Shown one piece after another: positions 34,813-38,327 of a DNA stretch of 38,327 nt. The notes under the pieces were generated by a model. It did not search any database, was not told the DNA's origin, and worked only from the letters and a program-made list of their open reading frames with translations. Position 1 is the stretch's first letter. Each line of letters opens with the position of its first letter. This stretch comes from Rhodospirillaceae bacterium (GTDB lineage: Bacteria; Pseudomonadota; Alphaproteobacteria; Bin65). The position numbers were made by a program, and so were the translations under genes. The stretch is taken from positions 1 to 38,327 of the forward strand of contig JAPOST010000189.1 of the NCBI GenBank assembly GCA_026709535.1, given 5' to 3'.

Positions 34813-35541
34813 ATGAACAAGCCGCAGCGCACAGCCGGACTGCCCCCGTCACCCCTGTCGGGGGACCGCGTTGCGACGTGGCTGCGCCGACACCCCGATT
34901 TCCTAGCTGACAGGCCGGATCTGGCTGCCATTCTGACGCCGCCGGCCGTGGCAGGGACAGATAACCATGGCGGTCCCATCGACTTCGGCCGATTCCTGGT
35001 TCAGCGCCTGCAGCGGGATTTGGCCGCCGCTCGCGACAGCGAGATTGCCGCTATCGACAACGCGCGGCGTCTGATCCAGCAGCAGGAGCGTGTGCACGAG
35101 GCCTGCCTTGCCCTGATTGATGCGCGGAGTTTCGAACACTTTGTCGAAGCGATCGCCACGGATGTGGCCGTCATGCTGCAACTTGACGCCGTCGCCTTGT
35201 GTATCGAAGCCAGAGAGAAGCAGCCGAAAGGGCGGACGCGCAGCGGCGTCAACCTGCTACCCATCGGAACAGTCAACGCGCTGTTGGGGGGAGAAGACAA
35301 AACAGATCGGCGTCGTGAATTGATCCGCGCAGAGCGGCGTCTATATGGCGGTGCAGCGGCGCTGATCCAGTCGGACCTGTTGATCCGCCTGCGCGTGAGT
35401 TCGATTGCCCCCGCCAGCTTGCTGGCGTTGGGCGGCCGCGACCCGGCGACTTTCAGGGAAAAGACCAGCCTGCCGCAATTCTTCTATTTGGCTCGGGTGA
35501 TAGAAAGCACCGCTCGCGCATGGTTGAACGCCCCGAAATAA
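34813..35541 (+). CDS. DUF484 family protein
   Basis: A 242-residue protein of the DUF484 family, related to GAF-type domains and usually encoded just before xerC, as here. Typical are VATWLRRHPDFLADRPDLAA, the coiled stretch FGRFLVQRLQRDLAAARDSE and the C-terminal LLALGGRDPATFREKTSLPQ region followed by FFYLARVIE. Function is unknown. Start ATG 34813 has GAGG eight bases upstream; GTG 34804 is an alternative. Its last 22 bases overlap the xerC start. Confidence 0.9.
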   Translation: MNKPQRTAGLPPSPLSGDRVATWLRRHPDFLADRPDLAAILTPPAVAGTDNHGGPIDFGRFLVQRLQRDLAAARDSEIAAIDNARRLIQQQERVHEACLALIDARSFEHFVEAIATDVAVMLQLDAVALCIEAREKQPKGRTRSGVNLLPIGTVNALLGGEDKTDRRRELIRAERRLYGGAAALIQSDLLIRLRVSSIAPASLLALGGRDPATFREKTSLPQFFYLARVIESTARAWLNAPK

Positions 35542-36497
35542 ACCACGGCGTGCCGACGCTGATAGATCCGGCGCTTCATCCCGATCTTGACCCGGTCGTC
35601 CTGGCCGACCTGATGTCATGGCTGGCGCAGTTGCAGCACGAGAAGCGTGCCTCTGCTCACACCGTCGCGGCTTATCAACGGGACGTCCTGGCCTTTCTGA
35701 GGTTTACCGGGGGGCATGTGGGCTCTCCTGCGGGCCGGGCTGTCCTCGGCGCCTTGCGCAGCGGCGACCTGCGATCATGGCTGGCGGCGCGGGCTGGCGC
35801 CGCCCGGTCGTCAACCGCGCGGGCGGTTTCCGCAGTCAGGAGTTTTTTTCTTTATCTGAACAAACAGAAAATACTGTATAATTCGTCAATTTCGACTCTT
35901 CGGGCGCCAAAATTGCCTCATGCGGTGCCAAAACCGCTTTCTGTCGCGGAGACCTGCGACCTGTTAGATGCCGTGCGGGCTGACGTTGCCAATCCATGGG
36001 TTGCTGCGCGGGATGCCGCTGTCCTGACGCTGATCTATGGTTGCGGCCTCCGCATTTCCGAAGCCTTGGGTCTGGACCGGCATGCTGCGCCGTTCGGTGC
36101 CAGCCTCATCATTGTCGGCAAGGGCAACAAGGAACGGGTCATGCCGATTCTGCCGGCCGTGAACGAGGCAGTAGCGAGTTACCTGTCGCTGTGCCCGTTT
36201 GCGCTGCCACAGGATGGTCCGCTTTTTGTCGGCAAGAAAGGCAAGCGGTTGAATCCACGAATTGTGCAGCTGTTGATTCAGCGTCTCCGCCCGGCATTAG
36301 GCCTTCCCACTTCCGCCACGCCTCACGCGTTGCGCCATTCCTTTGCCACGCATCTGCTGTCCGGCGGTGCAGATCTCCGGTCCATCCAGGAACTGCTTGG
36401 TCATGCCAGCCTGTCGACGACGCAACGATATACGGAGGTCGACGCCACTCGCCTCATGGAAGTTTATCAAGCCGCGCATCCTCGGGCTCGGGAATAG
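35520..36497 (+). CDS. xerC: Tyrosine recombinase XerC
   Basis: A 325-residue site-specific recombinase that resolves chromosome dimers at dif with XerD. The N-terminal SAM-like core-binding domain contains KRASAHTVAAYQRDVLAFLR. The catalytic residues are all present: Arg178 in YGCGLRISEAL, Lys201 in VGKGNKERVMPI, His269 and Arg272 in HALRHSFATHLL, His295 in LLGHASLSTTQRYTEVD and the nucleophile Tyr304. The context with DUF484 supports chromosomal XerC rather than a phage integrase. It is convergent with the selenoprotein gene. Confidence 0.95.
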   Translation: MVERPEINHGVPTLIDPALHPDLDPVVLADLMSWLAQLQHEKRASAHTVAAYQRDVLAFLRFTGGHVGSPAGRAVLGALRSGDLRSWLAARAGAARSSTARAVSAVRSFFLYLNKQKILYNSSISTLRAPKLPHAVPKPLSVAETCDLLDAVRADVANPWVAARDAAVLTLIYGCGLRISEALGLDRHAAPFGASLIIVGKGNKERVMPILPAVNEAVASYLSLCPFALPQDGPLFVGKKGKRLNPRIVQLLIQRLRPALGLPTSATPHALRHSFATHLLSGGADLRSIQELLGHASLSTTQRYTEVDATRLMEVYQAAHPRARE

Positions 36498-36526
36498 ACG
36501 AGGCCGGTCAGATTGCGGGCGTCGGC

Positions 36527-37615
36527 TCAGACAGCGATGTCAAGGGCATCCAGCCCCAGTTCCTCGCGTAATTCGGCGGTCAGGTCGCGCTTGGCATCCT
36601 CCAAGGGAATGCCAGTGGCATTTGCCGCTCGCGGATAGGCGTTGAAGGCGGCTATGGTCGCCGCCGCATCGACCATGGACGCTGGACCCATGGCGTTGAC
36701 CATGGCAGCACGCATGACGGTGAGCGCCTCGTTATCGCGTACCATGACGGCTTCCAGGAAGGCATTCAGCACCGCGCCGTTCGACATGGCAGCGTCGCCG
36801 CCTTGCGTCACGGCGGTCAGATCGTAGTCATCCCCGGTATCCTTGCCGCTCATCCTGAGCCGCGCCGCATGGCTGGTCGTTCAGTAGTAGCACCCCAGCA
36901 GCATGGACGCCCGCGCCGCCAGAAACTCCATCTGTGCCCGGCTGATGGCCCGATCGATGCCTTCCAGTTCGATAACGCGAGGATCTTCCAGGTAGAGTAG
37001 ATTCATGATGTCCCAGAACTTCCGGGCTTCATCCGGCACGAGAGTCAGAGATCGGCGGATATAGAAGTGGGACTCGTTGGCGTAGAAGTCCTCGAACGTC
37101 GCGCTGACGTTCTCCGGCGCAATGGTGGCGACCCATCCGGGGCCTGGCGTTGCCGTCGGATCGCGCTGGCGCGCTGGCGTACCGGGGACGATCACAGGCA
37201 TGTCCGGGACTTGGATACCGATCGCAATCGAGAAGGTATCTATTACCGTGGTAATAATCGTGATGGAGACCAGTTCGACGTACTCGTCTTCCGAAAGGCC
37301 GCTATTCTGCACCTGCAGGCACCATTTTTCGGTCAGTCGGCCAGGATCCGTTACCACGCGGTGGATCGCATCTACCCAAGGCTGCGGCAGGTCCGTAGCG
37401 GCATCGTGGCTGCCTTCGACCGCATACGGCGACAGGGCTTTCTTGATCTCCCGACACAAGCTGCAATGCCAAGCAGCGCGCGCTTCCTGCGCCACGGCAA
37501 CCCGCTGGTGGCCGGTCAGCCATCCGCCGGCCTTGCCCAGTTGCGCCCAGCCGCGGTCCAAGGCGCCTCCCAGTTCGGCGCGGATGGGCAGATTTTGTCC
37601 AGAGAAGTATCCCAT
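36527..37615 (-). CDS. AhpD-like (alkylhydroperoxidase-related) selenoprotein, Sec245
   Basis: One frame of 362 residues, interrupted only by TGA at 36881-36883 and ending with a stop at 36527. Upstream, MGYFSGQNLPIRAELGGALD to RASMLLGCYY; downstream and in phase, TTSHAARLRMSGKDTGDDYD to LREELGLDALDIAV. Reading TGA as selenocysteine gives C-Y-Y-U-T-T-S-H (Cys242, Sec245, His249), matching the AhpD active-site pattern C-x2-C-x3-H, with the acidic FLAAR/QMEFLAA helix before it. A second CxxC (CSLC, Cys51/Cys54) lies in the N-terminal half. I recall a bacterial family named alkylhydroperoxidase-related (seleno)protein with just this layout. Likely role: thiol/selenol peroxidase or oxidoreductase; the substrate is unknown. 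Without recoding, two proteins of 244 and 108 residues would result, neither with a redox centre. Start ATG 37615 has no strong Shine-Dalgarno. Confidence 0.85.
36845..36863 (-). promoter_or_regulatory. Candidate bacterial SECIS element
   Basis: On the minus strand, 24 bases after the TGA, a stem GCTC/GAGC (36857-36860 with 36848-36851) encloses the loop AGGAT; a G-G mismatch and two further pairs (C-G, G-C) extend it. Bacterial SECIS elements lie within the coding region close behind the UGA and have a short apical stem with a small G-containing loop that SelB binds. Distance and loop fit; the stem is short, so this is a candidate only. Confidence 0.5.
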
Positions 37616-38043
37616 GCGGTGATTTTAGACCACGGCGTAGGGTCCTTCAACAAGGGACAGGAGGGATTCGGCGATTTTCCATGTTTGGGCCAGTGTCGGC
37701 ACGGCGAATGGCTGGTCCGGCCGCTAGGAAGGTACGCACGGTGTATCTGTGTGTGCTGTACCTCGCATCACTTGGCTATGACCGCGTTTGGGAGGCGATC
37801 GACCTTGGCAGGAAACTACGCTCGGCTCTTTTTCCAAATCCTGATGACTGTTATAGTTGGCAATTACAATTTTTTTTACCTGGTCTTCTTGGCCGAATCG
37901 AAGAAGGCTCACAAGGAGGTAATTCTTTGGGAATTATGTAGCAAAGTGCCGAAACCGTTGATCGTCAACAAATTGACGTGTCATGCTCTAATGATAGATG
38001 GATATAAATAGAGATATGGAATTTCAAAAATGGATGGTCACTC
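37616..38043. other. Intergenic, AT-rich towards the right; strong Shine-Dalgarno without a gene
   Basis: No gene was recognised in this 428-nt stretch. Base composition drops sharply in G+C after about 37830, and a run of eight T lies near 37871. A perfect ribosome-binding sequence AAGGAGGT at 37913-37920 is followed six bases later by TTG, but that frame has only four codons before a stop (TTG GGA ATT ATG TAG). It may be the surviving start of a lost gene. Confidence 0.45.
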
Positions 38044-38265
38044 ATGTCTTACACAGTCAAAGAATTGAATGAAATCGCCGAGATTCTAGAATCTCTTCCT
38101 GAAGAAGAATATTATTCTGTAACAGAAGGGATGAAGAAAAAGATCAGGAAGGCATCAGAAAAAATTGAAGATCTGAAGGCGTATCGTCGAGGATTGAAGA
38201 GCATCAGGGATCATAACAGAGCATACAAGAACCAGATCAAGATGGGGCTTGTTCAACCACGTTAG
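38044..38265 (+). CDS. Small charged helical protein, hypothetical
   Basis: A 73-residue frame from ATG 38044, beginning MSYTVKELNEIAEILESLPE and ending QIKMGLVQPR. It is rich in Lys and Glu with heptad-like spacing and is predicted by eye to be almost entirely helical. The DNA is clearly AT-richer than the rest of the window, which suggests horizontal origin. No family was recognised; a similar profile is seen in small phage, plasmid and antitoxin-like proteins. The Shine-Dalgarno is weak. Confidence 0.5.
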   Translation: MSYTVKELNEIAEILESLPEEEYYSVTEGMKKKIRKASEKIEDLKAYRRGLKSIRDHNRAYKNQIKMGLVQPR

Positions 38266-38327
38266 ATACTTTGTAACTGCCGAGGTTGTTTATGGGGATA
38301 ATTCTGTTTTTTGGCGTGGTCTTTTCG

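Noticed and set aside
36527-36853. Independent 108-residue gene starting at ATG 36853
   Set aside because: It is in phase with the upstream frame across the TGA, and conserved residues TTSH precede its ATG, so it is better read as the C-terminal part of the selenoprotein.
36881-36883. TGA read as tryptophan through a changed genetic code
   Set aside because: Many intact core genes in the window end with TGA (gatA, xerC context genes, glycosyltransferases, mobB), so TGA is a working stop here.
37067-38011. A 314-codon plus-strand frame opposite the selenoprotein gene
   Set aside because: Most of it is the shadow of the recognisable minus-strand gene, and its tail in the AT-rich region has no family likeness.

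Overview
This 38.3 kb window reads as the chromosome of a GC-rich alphaproteobacterium. The gene content and order (gatC-gatA, glyQ-glyS-ppdK, an S49 peptidase before glyQ, transaldolase-DUF484-xerC next to priA) resemble Rhodospirillales-type chromosomes; that placement is inferred from gene order and protein character, not from a database search. Most of the window is core metabolism and information processing, packed tightly with many ATGA/TGATG stop-start overlaps.

Layout. (1) 1-3000: the 3' part of a TRAP-transporter substrate-binding protein gene (cut by the window edge and carrying a frame-breaking 14-nt duplication), a gene-poor stretch, a decayed two-gene HEPN-like cassette and tRNA-Pro(CGG). 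(2) 3065-13225: polyprenyl diphosphate synthase, a DUF2007 protein, TrmN6-like methyltransferase, S49 peptidase, a small membrane protein, glyQ, glyS, pyruvate phosphate dikinase and YgfZ. (3) 13352-19739: three LPS-type glycosyltransferases translationally coupled to class I dihydroorotase, a structured leader, then mobB-moeA-moaD for molybdenum cofactor, with only a possible stub of moaE behind. (4) 20024-26476: gatA/gatC, tadA, msrB, a dienelactone-hydrolase-like protein and two coupled acyl-CoA dehydrogenases. (5) 26898-29345: tRNA-Ala(GGC) followed by a defence-gene graveyard: dead Dcm-type cytosine methyltransferase, intact Vsr endonuclease, dead AbiEii-like nucleotidyltransferase and a dead partner gene. 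(6) 29443-36497: Cache-HAMP-adenylate cyclase, priA, transaldolase, DUF484, xerC. (7) 36527-37615: an AhpD-like gene interrupted by one in-frame TGA, exactly where a CxxC-xxx-H motif needs its second cysteine. This is best read as a selenoprotein (C-Y-Y-U-T-T-S-H), with a plausible bacterial SECIS hairpin just downstream. (8) The last 500 bases are AT-rich and hold a small lysine/glutamate-rich gene.

The most interesting signal is the selenoprotein: a conventional reading splits it into two hypothetical proteins and loses its redox centre. The second theme is decay. The broken genes cluster beside the 3' ends of the two tRNA genes, as expected for old integrated defence islands, and Vsr survives without its cognate methyltransferase. 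The third is a leader with three stem-loops ahead of the molybdenum-cofactor operon, the last ending one base before the mobB start codon.
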